A stretch of 64,000 nucleotides of DNA from Cristatella mucedo (Eukaryota; Bryozoa; Phylactolaemata; Cristatellidae), in NCBI GenBank assembly GCA_009760855.2, contig WPIO01000003.1, positions 808,501 through 872,500 on the forward strand, given 5' to 3'. Within the stretch, counting starts at the first letter, position 1. Each line of letters opens with the position of its first letter. The notes below the pieces were generated by a model, which worked only from the letters and a program-made list of their open reading frames with translations, did no database searches and was not told the DNA's origin. Made by a program: the position numbers and the translations under genes. Shown piece after piece: positions 35,388 through 49,000 of the stretch.

Positions 35388-38300
35388 ATGGCGGAGGCCG
35401 TGCAGCGAAGTATGGAGGAAATGGTGAACGAGCTCGAGCAGATGCAGCGCGTCGGTCTATTTACGAAACAAGAGATTAAGTAAGCGGCGGCGCTTACGCC
35501 CACGTGGTGCTCGTCCTGCCGGTCCCATTCGTTGGGGGCGGTCTTGTTCGCTCCCGAGCCCGTGTGCTGCAGGCTTCTTCTTTTGCCAGCTTGTCGCGGA
35601 TTTAGTATAAATATTCAATAAACTTACCCGTATTCTGTTGACCCGGTGGCTTTCTACTTGGCTGTAGTTCAAGGGGGTGTGCAAGAACCAAAATTTTCGC
35701 ATCGCAGTTGTGTAGGCGCTTACTTTGACATTTGGATTTTGCTAAAACATATAAATTGCCTACCTCATACTCACTTTAAAAAACAAATTCGCATTTTCTG
35801 GCTGGAAAGTACGTTTGGGTTACGACAAATAAGATGTCACGCACGCGTTATGCCAGCATGTCCACACGCAGGGCACTGGTCGACGGGATCTAGTGGCCAT
35901 GCTGGTATGTTGGTGTGAGCTCTGTCTGGATGGCTTCGTGTAATCTGCATTTTAGGTTTTCGGTTCCTATAAAGCTGTAACCCGCTCCTTGCTTCCTTGT
36001 TCTGCGCTAGCAGCGAAATTAGCATTATTAAGTTTTCGTGAACAGCTTAAGTAAAATCACATTGACGTCACCCTGGTGCACGCAGATATTGCGATAGCGT
36101 CGTCTAGACTATTCTCGCAGGAATCTTCGCATAGCAACAAAGGTAAGCATGCTCGTCTGCCAAGGTGTTTCCTGACCACCAAGAATTACGGCAAAATGGG
36201 GTTGCTTTCTGAAAGGCACAGTTCTATTCCAATTGGCTGTGTATTTCCTGAAATAATTGTGGCTCTATGTGCTTTTCCAAATGCTGGCCAAAGTGGTACA
36301 ACAATAAAATCATATGACAGTAGTGAACCTGCGTTTTCTGAGTGCAATAGTAATAACAATGATAATAATAGCAAGACATTTGTATAGTGTCCTCAGAGAA
36401 CTTAATCTCTTTCTAGGCACTTTACGTTGAACGTTCTCCAAATGTCTTAGCCAGGGTGTCACGAGGCTTTCTCCCGGTTCAATCCTGAACTGTCAATAAC
36501 TCCAGACTAACTTGTCGGTAGCCAGAAAATCTATGGCAACCCACCTCCATCGACTGTTTGAGAATTTCAGCGATGTGAGAACTGAACCCCACGCCCTAAT
36601 ACAAGCTCCCCGTGCGCACCGGTGAGTGCAAACTATTTGCCGCGGCCTCTGAACGTCAATACTGGGCGTTCTGCCCGAAAACAGTAAGACACTCGGGAGT
36701 CCAATTTCATGTGTGTCTCACTGACTTGGACCAAGTCTCTTTCTTGCCAATTTACGTATGCTTAGATGGAATACTGTGTAGATAAGAAGAGCTATCTGTA
36801 TCCTGACCGGCATGCAGACTTTGATTTGCAACATGAAGTGGAAGGACCGTATAATGAGCTTGATTCCAGTAGTGGTCCATGTGGTACCTCCACAAGGGAG
36901 CGCTGATTTGGGACAAAGCCAGTTTACCAGGTACCTGTTGACAATCCAATTGCTAGGGTTTGCCAAAGAGGCTACACCTCAACCTTAATTGGACATAAAT
37001 TGGAATTCTTCTCCAGGAAGAGTTGCCTCGGTGATTCGGGCAATTTCTGTGTCCTCGCAGCTGGACAAGCCAGTAGAGACAAGCTTCCATGCATGCGTCC
37101 AAATTTCATTTGCCATTTTGGTAGTCGGTACTTTCTCGTGGCTTGGATTTGGATTCGCCTGTTTAGATATAGAACTATATCAAAGAGGCTTGCTGCTCCG
37201 AAAATTATTGTTGTTATTGCGAATCATGGCCACCGAGTGTGCACGCTGAGGCCTGTGTACGCACGAAAAATAACTTGAAACTCTTTTTGGCAACTACCTA
37301 GTATGGTATGGCCTTTATTAGTTGATTTAACAGCTCCATTTGTATAGCAGCAGAAAAGCCTTATCGGCTGTCACCACCGCTTGCAATTGGCAAAAGAGGG
37401 TTGTTCAACTGCATGATTCGAACCCACGACCTCAGCCGTTTAAAGCAAGCGCCTTACCGGGGCTATCACGGCCCAGTGTTCGGATGCTGTAGTCGAATGC
37501 AAATCCTGACTTCCTTTATAGACTGTGGCTGATGTGCTTGGTTCATTCGCTGCGTATTGTAGAGGCAAATTTTATGTAGAGGTATTGCTGTGTTCCTGGA
37601 TTTGTGATACTGGGTGTCATAAAAGTCAGTTCCTGGTATAGCAGATTTCTCATTTGGATGATTTTACGTATTGCTTGTAGTTAAATCATTTCTTAGGTCT
37701 ATTGAGTGAAATGTGAAATTTCAAAGATGCTGCTTAACAACAGCACATCTTTATTTGTTGTATAGTCTCGGTGAATCTCCCAAGGTGCTAAATAGACCTT
37801 GGGTAATTTAATATTTTTACCTTGCATCTTAGTTATTCGGTGCGAGAGCGCATCCTAGACGTTGCATTGATGACAAATGGATCCTAATAACTTTTTGGCA
37901 AGGCTATATATAAGTCCACTCGTCGGATTTTTAGGAAAATTGTTAAGAAAAGGAAAGCTTATGAATACAAGCTCTGCAGGAGAACCAAGCAGAAAGAGGA
38001 TTACATTACGTATACTCAGGTAGGTCTCTTTCAGCTCGTTTTGCTCAGCGATGCTGGTGCAGAGCCTGTTATCAAAGCCTGGTAATGCCTTCCTTTGGTT
38101 GCGCTTTGATAAGTGATTTGAAGTGGAGCAGCTTTCAAGCGTTGGAACAAATGATTATCCTTGTAGTTTTCCCACGTTAGCCTTGATCGGCGCTCTTTTT
38201 GTTTGGATAGCTTATCGTAGTTGCAATATCATAATTAGGGACTAAGTGAGTTTATTTGCACCAGACTTTCTGATTAGCCACTGCGTTAGTGCAGCCACTA

Positions 38301-41300
38301 AGGCGTCACATTTTTTGTATAGAGCTGTTTTTGACATTGTATCTGCCACACAGTTTACAAAATTCATTATTCATCAAAATTCGTACAGTTCATCCGAAGA
38401 GGCAGAGTGGCTAAGGGCAGGGGCATCATAGATGTACAAGTATTATGTATTAGACAAGAGATGCTTGGATGCCGAGTTAGCATGGTTTTGTGCTAGTTGT
38501 TTTTGACGACATCAGACATACTGAAAAAAAACATGGTTTGTCGGCTGTATCGGTGACAGAAAGGTCACTTCAACTTGTTTTCCCTGGGGCACGGAACAGA
38601 ACTGCAAATTTGGTTTTCTGAAGGATTAACAGCGAGACCTCGTCACTGTAGTCATTGCACATGCGTTTGAGGTATATATTTGGTTGAATTTGAAAGATAT
38701 CAATGTAAGTGAATTTTAAGAGCCCTAAACATAGTCTATGAATTGTAGGTCTTGATGCCATTGCTCCGTGATATACAGTGATATAAAATATTATGGTTGA
38801 ATGCAATGGCCTAGGAACTGCTCGAGGAACACTAAAAATGGTAGCAGTTCAACTGTAGTTTTTGTGTGCAGCAGTGTCATGAATTAATTTAATATGGCTG
38901 CTTGGGGCGAATAGTTTGTTGCCGATATGTATTGTTTTCTGAGGAAGCATGTCCTAACTAGGAGTAACTAACTAGGAGTCTTAACTGTACAGCTAAGTGC
39001 AAACAAATGTAGCACCGGTCTCAACGGTTTCTTAGAGGCTCTATCCATAGGAAGTCAACGAACTCAAGAATGGGAGCAAATGGCCTTCGACTTCTTGTTA
39101 TGCTGTTCGGTGCAGCATCTGGCATTCGTCCAGTGAGCATGATTAGATGATAATAATATAATAATATTGCACTTGATAAAGTGCCCTCAGAGAACTTAAT
39201 CTCTTTCTAGGCGCTTTACATTTGCTGCAAAGTGATGTGCAATAGAATAGTAAGTAAAATCATGCTTGAAAAACAAACAAAATGAATAATATGGTTAGGG
39301 GTGACATGCACAGGGTCAGCATGCAAATGTGGTTAGTGGCAGCATGCACAGTGTCAGCACGCATAAGCACATCAAGGACGAATCACAGGGACCCAAATGA
39401 TGCCTTGTCGAAACTTGTAGATGATCCTTACGTGATAGCTTTTTCTGCAAAGTTAACGCTTAGCTGCAAAGTGAGAAAATTATATGCTCCATGTCAGCAG
39501 CATGGGAGAAACTAACGTTTTTGTTGGATCAAGAGTCTACCTGGTCTCTTTTTCAGAATATTGTGCAGAACCCCCAATGCTGCTTTGTGAGGCTGCTCCC
39601 AAAGTTATGGTGTTTAGCAGGGATCTTTTATGGCATTGATAGTGCTGATAGCCTTGATCGAGCCAGCCCAACATAGCAAGGGTGAAAGTAACTTTTGTGT
39701 CCAAGCCTTAGGGGTAAGGTGTTTGCTCCTCATATTCTAGTCAGCAGGGCTGATTCCTGCAGAATGTAAACCTTCAGTGCTGTCTGCAAGGAGTGGTGAT
39801 TGTTGCTAAGGCTTTTCTACCGCTATATAAACGAGGCTGTTAAATCTGACGACCTTACCTTTTCACGTATATATAGTTTTAAGTTTTTGTGTTTTTACTG
39901 ACCGAAGTGTTTTGCACATCTTGGTATAGTTGCTTATTGCTTTTTTAATTTTAGTATGAAATTAATCTCCTCGCATTAGTGAAGAAGAGAAGAGAGGTTC
40001 GTAAGTCACCGTGCAGGACAATTCTTCACCTCCAGATGTGTTGCTCATTTGTTCTGCATGCTCGGTCGCTTTACCACTCTGTGTTTCAGGCGCTAGGATA
40101 TCGTTTCAAGACGACCGAAATAGACATCGCCATCGTGAAACGTATACACAAGCTCTTGAGAAAGGCGACATCCCGCTTTCAGGCAAGGCATCTTTACATT
40201 ATGGCACGATTTTGCACTTGGCATCTGGAATTCGAATTTGCCTGTTTCTGTTGCGCCTTAGTACTACTTTCGGAGTGCAGAGGAGAGATCTCTTGGAAGA
40301 CACATCTATGACATGTAGCTTAAAAAAGTCGTGTGCACAAATAGTGTGCAATCCTAAATGTCATTTATTCTCCTGCTGCCGACTGTAGCACATTTTTTCA
40401 TTCGTCACGAGCTGCTACTTCCATCCTGCTAATTACCTCAACTGCCCCCCTCTGTCTCTGCTATGCTTCTCACTTTCTCTTTGTTGTGTGACATGAAGTC
40501 TGTTGGCTACCGAATGCGTACCGAAAGCTGCTTCAGCTTTGAGTGCACTATTGAAAACTCCCCTTTGTGGCACACACCTAATCTTTGTGGAGTTACAGAC
40601 AGCGATACATTGCATTACACATTGCACAAATAGTGCACTAATATACCTATGAGAATGTGTGAGGGGCAAAGATTAAAAAAATGTCTGGTAACCGTTCAGA
40701 GATCAGTGGTGTGAGTGCTGCTCATGCAGAAAGGCAGGAGATACCTACAGCAAACACGAATCTACTGCCCACACTATTTGCTGTGAATGGGGCTATGATA
40801 AATATGGTCTTCCAAGGCATGGTGGGCTTCAGCCTGACAGACCCCTTCAAATCTGTACATGAGTTCCACAGTCTAGGGCCTGCAAAGTAAAAACTTCAGT
40901 CGCCAACGGTCTTTAAGCAAAAGGATGAAACAGCTAATTTATTGTCCATAGAGGTCCTGAGGGCACGAGTAGGCAGAAACTGTTGCAGCAGTTAGCTGGC
41001 TACAAAGGAGCCAACCGAGGCTGGGCTTGTGGATTAGTGGACGAATTTTTCTCTATATCCGTTGATCGGCCGACACAACTCCAGCAAAAGCAACCCATGT
41101 TAACACCTGGAATTTTTCAACTAGCTTGGCAGCCGTATTCATCATCGGCTGCAAAGGCTCAATGGCTTTTATCGGTAGCCCAGCCAAAACTGAATTACGG
41201 CAGTCAAGCCTAGACAGAACCCTGGGAACTAATAAGATTATTAGCAAACTGTCGTGGTAGATCGTTCATGACCTTGGACATGGATCGAACATGATGGCTA

Positions 41301-44300
41301 GCTGTGGAGGTGGTCATCTCAATGAAGCCTTTACACAACCAGCAGTTATAAAATAAAAGAGGACACCTACATTTCGAGCTTACAATGACGACTGAATTAC
41401 AGCATCAGCAATTACTAGAGCAACGTCTCCTAGTCCAGCTGTATGCTAAGGGTGTTCTATGAGTAGGAGTTCGGTTTTATCATCGTATAGCTTTAGAGAA
41501 TTGGCTGACATACAAGATCGAACGTCTTAAAGATAGGCATTTAGTTTAGCAGTCACTGCAGCTGCTTCTGGTAGAGGTGATAGGCGATCCCACGGGCCCA
41601 CCCTAAAGGCTTGGTATAAATGGAGAAAAGATAGGGACATAGAGAAGACAATTGTGAAATTCCACCAGTGACATGTTATGACATTACCACCACATGACCC
41701 AGACTGGACACAATTGGACATGTATGATTCAGACCATATCAGAGCCTTATTGGGTAGATGGATCGTTGTTCGAAATCGAACTAGTAGGATATCGTGATCC
41801 CCAGCTAGTAAGTTAAGCCATCTTAACTAATCACTGAGCGAACCCTAGACATTCTGGAAATAGGACTGGATGATGTACGAAAGCCTGGTTGCCTTTTATT
41901 AAGCTTGCTAGGAGCGGGGTGCTTGAGGAAGTAGCGGCATAGGCTTTTGGGGCGACACAAATCTAGCTTGCTCCATCAGGATTGGTCTGCGCAGATGGGA
42001 AGGGGGCTAAAGCTTTTGTAGACCCCTCTGGCTGTGGAATATAAAGTCCTTCGTTAAGTGGTCTCTAATTGATGACCACGAGTGATTTTTTTATTCTCAA
42101 TGCTGTGAGAACTATCTGTCGGCTATTTTCACATACACAGCATAGCTCATAAAAAAGAGAGCCACGTGTTGCCACACTGACAGCTTGTGGTGGTATTCAA
42201 GCTTGATACTGGGGGGGTCTACTCCTTGAAAGTTAGCTGCATTGAGGATGCCACAGCTCAGGCTTGTAGCATATAGTAAAAGAGTTGACCAACGTATTTG
42301 ATTCCAATTAGTGCAGATAAATGATGCTGTATATGCTGTTGCACCTAACTTTTCCTGAATGCAAGCGTATGGCGCCAATCATATCGTAGTAATCGCTGCT
42401 ATGCTCTTGTGGCTGATCTCGTTGAGTGCTTACTGTGATTACCTTTAGGATGACGTCAAGCTGTGGTTGTCACACATCGAATTTTGCAAGAAAAGAGTAA
42501 GCAGTGATGGACATGCTCTGAGCATTAGGCCTTCTTTTGCCTAGCGAACCGATGCATTCTTTTGTCATAACCTTGTTTTGCCTTGACTCGTGCTCCCGCT
42601 TTGTCTTTGCAGAATGAAAAAGTCCTGGCCAGCACACTGTATGCAAATATGCTTCATGTACATGCACATAAACCAGGTATGTTATTGGCCCATATTTAAT
42701 TCATCCTGACCGACACGCTTTTTTGGCTTGTGCTTAGCGGTCTCACCATGGTTAATTTCCACAGCCCTGTGGATAGCATCTGCAAAATGGGAATTGGAAG
42801 GCAGACAGGCAGCTGCTAATGCAAGATCTATGATGCAAAGAGGTCTGAGGTTCAATGCTTTGTCTAAGGATCTATGGCTCGAGGTAATCAATTGTACTCA
42901 GCCGACGATGTCTCAGTTAATACTGCTAATTGTTAATGCTGCTACTAAGAAGATTTTTGAACATATATGCATTTTATATTTCAGTACTTCAGGCTGGAGC
43001 TGATGCTCGTTGACATGGTAAGCGTAGCTGATTTAACAGCCTCATTTATATAGCAGCGGAAGAACCTCTACGGCTATTACCACCACCTGCATTAGGGGAT
43101 AAAGAATTGCCTGCTGCAGGACTCGAACCCACGACCCGGGTCGAGAAGAACGAGCTCTTTACCTCCTGGGCTAAGACCCAGGGGCAGGCTGCTTCAATCG
43201 CATTTTCTGGCTTCCGTCATCAGTGCATGTCTTGTAATGGTCTTGCATACATACTGGTCACATTTTAGGCAAAGAAAAGGCAAATGCTCCTGCTGAATGC
43301 AGGAACTTCAGAGGTATGCATTTATGCTTTTTTGATGTCCATTACTCATGTGAATAGGCCACCTGATGATGTGATGATTTTTCTTTTACTATGTTATAAT
43401 TGTTCAAGCATCATGTATGCATTTTGTCTGAGCTTAAAAACTGAGAGAATTTCTGGGCATGCAATGAGGTCCTGCAGGGCCATAATTGAATGAGCTAGTC
43501 GGGGGTGTCATTGTTGCATCGCTGCTCTTGTTGCTGCCACCCACTGTAGAACTGGAGCCATTATAGCAGGCTCTTAAAGGACTACTGAAGATCAGTCAGT
43601 AGGAGACCAGTCAGTTTGATACAGTAGGCATTCGTGTAGGGTCTCTGTTGGAGCAATGGAAAGTACATCAATTCCCCGATCTTCTAGCGATGCATTGCTA
43701 TGCGCATGCTGTTAGCTCGGGCCTTGAAGCACTTCTATTTAGCTCGGATGTTGAAGCATTTCTATGTTGCTCGAGGGTGGCTAAGTCATTACATGGCTCA
43801 ACTACACGTTCAGGCGCTGAAAAAGTAGGTCATAGTGCTAACAATGATGGATATCCCCATCAATTTTAATGAGAATTCAGATCCTGATTTCTTAATGCTG
43901 TGTCAGTAGTCTGGTTGCATGATATTATGGTTTCGCTTAGTTGCCCAATGGCTATATCTCTGCTATATATCTAAGGTTTCTTTGAGCAGCTGTATCAAAA
44001 GTATATTGATGTCGACATTCTTGGCCTTGCTATGGCAGTTACAGTGAGTGACAAGTACTTTCACTTTCAATTACACCTATGACAAATGAGCACTCTTGTT
44101 GTGCAGTCAAAGTACATCTCCCGCTTTGCACTACTAAGCAATCTTGTCACCATTACTACTAATGGTAGGTGGTTTCCACGACGTTTTCAGACTGATTTTC
44201 CATGTATCCTTTATCCATTAATTAATAATGGATATATTCTCTTTCTCTAATTTGAATTTAGCTCCGTGTGTGCCAGTGAATCCACTGTAGGAATGCACGA

Positions 44301-46050
44301 GCGGGCTCCGAAGTCTCTTGACTTCTGTACGCTATTTTACAAATTAATAGTTACTCTGTTAACTTAGTGCCAAGTTATCTTGTTGCACCCCATGATCAAT
44401 GAATCAACGATATCAATGCTTAGAAACGATGAGTTAGTGCAGTCGAATTGCTCTGCGCTAATTTTTCTTGGTCAGGGAGTGCAAGTGATGGTCGGCACAT
44501 AAGCCCGTGAGTGAATTGGTTCCAAAGTGGCTTTGCAGGCACTCCGGCTCGATTAGCATCCCCACTGTTTGCAGCGAGTGCATTAACCACTCATAGTGAT
44601 GTTGTCATAATGATTCTGTGGGATTTTTATTCGGTGAGCCGTGATGGCACATTAGTTAAGACAGTTGCTTTTCACAACCTTGGTCCCAAGGTCGTGGGTT
44701 GGAATCCTGGGGTGGGTGATTCTTTATCGGTGGGTGATTCTTTATTGCTGCTGCAGGCAGTGGTGATAGCCGTAAAGGCTCTTCTGTCGCTATGCAAAAC
44801 AGGCTGTTAAATCAGCTAGTATTTTTGCCACTCGGCTAGCATGTGATGCTAGCGTACCGATGTCATATGGTGCCAGCGAACTCATGACTGAACCCCTTGA
44901 CTCTAGAAAGATTTAAAACTAGAACCAAGGATTCAGTCCTGACATTTATCCCGTGGGTAGCAATGAGTATGCTGGAAGCAACTGGTCTATGCTGACAATT
45001 CTAGAACTAACGAAACTCGGAAGACATTGTCATTATAAGAAAGTCGGCTAAGGGTTTAGGCAGGCCGACCTTGTCAGGATATGTTTAGCAACAGCAACCA
45101 ATTTTTTTGCCATTTGCAATGGAATGGTCTGAGCAGAATGAATCGGTCAGAGTAGGACTGGAAGACAAGATGGCAATAGTAGTGGTTTTCACACCTGGCT
45201 GGTCACTTGCATTGCATTTTATTGAATAACCTCACCCTGGCTTGCATACCTAATGCTTTAAGCTGCTCATTTGTTGTGCTAGCTGGGCTTGTCACTTTCT
45301 GGCTTCCTTCGTTCATCGTCTATCAGCTGTATTAACTAAAATGCTCAGAGGCTTGTAATAGCACTCGTATATTCCTGTGGATGCGCTGTAATATTCTGTC
45401 ATCGTTTACCTGGATATGCAATGCTAGTTTCGGAGTGGGTAGATGACTTTCGGGGTTCGAGTGCTGGTAATTTCTGACTCCAGTCCACGTAATCGTCAAC
45501 GATACTATGCAGGCTAAAGCTAATGTATCCCCTTACATTTCTTTTGATATAGACACATTTTGATTTTAATTTCGCAATTGGTTTATGCAGTTAATAGGGA
45601 ATACACTCAGTCAAACTCAATGCAGTAAGTAGCCCTACTGGATTTGAGGATTTTTGGGCCAGCAGTGAATATGCAAAGAGGGTTTTTCATCATGCTAGTT
45701 TAGCCATTCTTTTAATTAGTCTTGGGGATTTCTTGTTTCTCCTTAGCACCTGCCGAAACTAGGAGTGGAAAGTACTTTCTGTTGACTGCTACCTAACCCC
45801 TGATAAAGCTATCGTCGCCTGTGTAGGTCAATGTACTCAGTCTCTTGCCTTTTTTTAAGGGCGAAAGTTTTTCTGACAACTTTCTTGCTGGCAAGGTGGC
45901 ATACCTCGTTTTTGCAAAAGCCATGGAGGCAGTCCCAGGTAAGATTAGCCGAGGCAGTCTGAGAGCTGATCTTACAAAACGAAAGGTGCGTGCGTGGGGG
46001 TGGGGTGGGGCTGTGGGATATGGGGTGTGGATGATTGTGCATTTACATGT

Positions 46051-46095
<45 letters not shown>

Positions 46096-49000
46096 TGTGT
46101 GCGCGTGTGCATGCGTTTGGGTGGGTGGGTGTGAGTGCTTGAGCATTTACGAGCGTGTGCATGGTTGCTTGTGTGTAAGAATATTTGTGCTATTTATGTA
46201 TTCATGCTCCTTGTTAATTGAACACCGGCTTTTCACTTTTTTTTGCAGATGTTGAGTTTGGACTTGCTTTCCTTAAGATCGCCCGCCTATTTGACTTCGG
46301 GAAGCCATTAGAACAAGATATCATGAAATTGTGAGCCTGCCATGTCCATCTTTATACTCGTGGATGTTAATTTTCGTGAAACTTTTAGCTATTTGCTTAG
46401 CATATTGACTGCTTGTGTTCCTCAGTACGTGATGATTCTTCAGTACGTGATGTCAGTGTGTACAATGCAATGTGGCTAGACCAGTGGTTGTACAGTTCGG
46501 CACAAAAAAATCCTCGCAGTATTGCCCGCCCTCTGGGGCTGTAAGTTCATTCGGGCAATAAGACGGTTTTCTACGATGCCATGACATACTAAAGTTATGC
46601 GAAACATGTGAAAATATTTGACAACCCAAAACCTACACGTGCTGTTGGTGTGTATGCGTTTAGTTTGATCTAAATGAATTATATATCTAGTTCTACCACG
46701 ATTCTTTATGACCTCCCATCGTCTGGCCACGAATAGAGGCTGCCAGCTTCTTCGGTGTCACACCTACTGTAGCACATTTCAAAGAGCCCGAGTTTTACTT
46801 AAAAGGTTGGCTGCTGATGTAGGGTGAACACCCGGCCTCGACATTGCTCCATAGTAGTTATATAGAGTTCAAAGCAGGCGGCTGGCTGAGCCACTACACC
46901 TGCACCGAACAAGGATTCGTCAAAGAGTACTTTTTCTCAAGTCATTGCTGGTCAAGAAAAGTGGATTTCAAGGCTCAAAGACTTTGTTTGGGGTCGTTAC
47001 GTTTGGTAGCAAGACGATAACCCTACGCAAACTGCTTGGTGGATGAAGCATAATTGTTATTTGGTACTGGTGCTGTGGTTCAGCCTGATTTGAACACTAA
47101 AACCGCTACGGAGCTATATCGAGAGTTGGCTTCGGCCGAGTAGTTGTAAGTATTTATCAGTTGTAATATGCCAATTAGGAAGATGTTTGTACCATCATTC
47201 AGGTTGACATCTACTATGCTCGGTATAATGTCTAGCCAACCACTCTGGACCGACGTATTGGGTTGGATCGGGCAGGTATACACAGGCAAGGTTTGTTGTC
47301 CATGGGGCAGCCATTCGTAACACGGGGTTATGTAAGGTCACAATTGCTTCCACAGGGCAGCTAGTTGTAGTATTTGGCCATACCAGAATTAGCCATTTTA
47401 CACTAGCAGCAAGGGGTTAGCTGAGCGTTTGTGGTAGTACTTGGTAGGAGGTAATTACAGGGCATTTTTGAGCATGTGACTCGTTACGATTCATTTACAT
47501 CAAAGGCTGAGACCAGTAACAGTCTCGAATGCAGCATAATAATTAAAATAGTAATAATAATAATAATAATGCATTTGATATAGTGCCATCAGAGAACTCT
47601 CTCTACACAAAGCACAATCGAATGGTTAGTGGTACCCTGCTCAATAGAAAACAGGAATAACATGGTTAGGATGACATGCACAGGGTCAGCATGGAAGTTT
47701 GGTTAGTGGCAGCATGCACAGGATCAACACGCACAAGCACATAAAGGACGAATCACAGGGACCCACTACATGCTGTGATAAATCGATGCGTTTGTAGGTT
47801 TAAAAAAAATGATAAGTCAGGAGATGTGACGCAAGTTAGGAGTGAGTTCCAGGCTTTGGGAGCATACGAGCTAAAGGCACTGTCTCCAAAGTATTTGAGG
47901 TTTGTATGAGGTATGGGTAAACAGCATAGAGAGCAATTGCTGTCAACCTGAATGATTGGCTGGTTGGAGCATCAACCTTGACAGAGTTGCTCTTCGTCTA
48001 TGGGCAAGCCGTTACTTAATTACAATTCATTATTGGAATGAGCTCCAATTAATTTCAGTTGCAGTGTATTAGTGGCAAAATACGGCTCAAGAAGTGCAGT
48101 AAGAAAAATAAATTAACTACCACCTGTTTAATGTCATTTCATTTTGTCTTGCTGTCATTGTACTTTGCAAAAAGGAGGGGAAAGGTCTCGTTAAGAAGTT
48201 AGCCAGAATTTCGGTTTGAGAAAGAAAACTTGATGGCTTTGTGGAATGAGTTAAGTCATTATGCTTGAGAGATATTATTAAATACCATTCTTTGGACAGT
48301 AATCTCATGTCCTGTTGCTCCCTTTATAGAGACCGCAACACATCTTTAACTAGCTTTTCAGATAAAGTTGCAGTATCCGATCCTTTTGTCAAGTTGTGGT
48401 TAGTTTTCAATCGTTTCTTTGGCCCATTACCACGGAATTTTTCTAGGCCGCATTCGGCATATTTATTGTCTGATTGATCCTTGGTTTCTTTGTAGCCTAG
48501 GAGATCAGCACGGTGAGAGTGAGCTTTTGTGGACTGAAAGAGCATGCTGTCTGATTGAGGGCAGCAACGAAGGTAAGAAATGTAGCCTCATACATGATGC
48601 CTCACATTTGTCCTAACCCCTTGGATAAAATTGACGTGTATCCTCACCATGGGTGCCTGTAGATTAAATTGTCCGTCGAGTTCGCTTATTCCGTGTGTCG
48701 TTATGATTCGTCGTTATTGCATGCCTTTATTGTGTGCCTTCTTCATTGCTTTATATTTTGCTTTTATTATTTGCCGTCTTAAGGGCTGAGCTTGACCAAT
48801 TTAAATAAATGGAGTAGTCTTCATGGCCGAGAGTGCTTGTTCCTCTAGTTTGCAACTGCTTACTAATTCGACCTCAACCCTTGGCATCTGTTGAGCCTGT
48901 TGATTGGTCTTGAGGATGAATCGTTGTCTCTCTCATTCGAGTAAATTGAAGTGCTCAATGAATCTGCAGCAGACGGATTTGTGTGGTGCTGGAAAAGTTT

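Noticed and set aside
40183-40311. Open extension of UTP6 exon 4 past the GC donor
   Set aside because: The extension (ARHLYIMARF..) has no counterpart in UTP6, while splicing at CAG|gcaagg to 42449 restores a gap-free match.
43648-43869. Plus-strand frame before the unrecognised spliced frame
   Set aside because: It begins at TTG, has no recognisable domain, and its link to exon 43990 rests only on one donor; mentioned but not called as a gene.
45845-46255. 136-codon frame covering UTP6 exon 10 and the GT microsatellite
   Set aside because: Only the first 79 nt are coding, as UTP6 exon 10; the remainder translates simple repeat.
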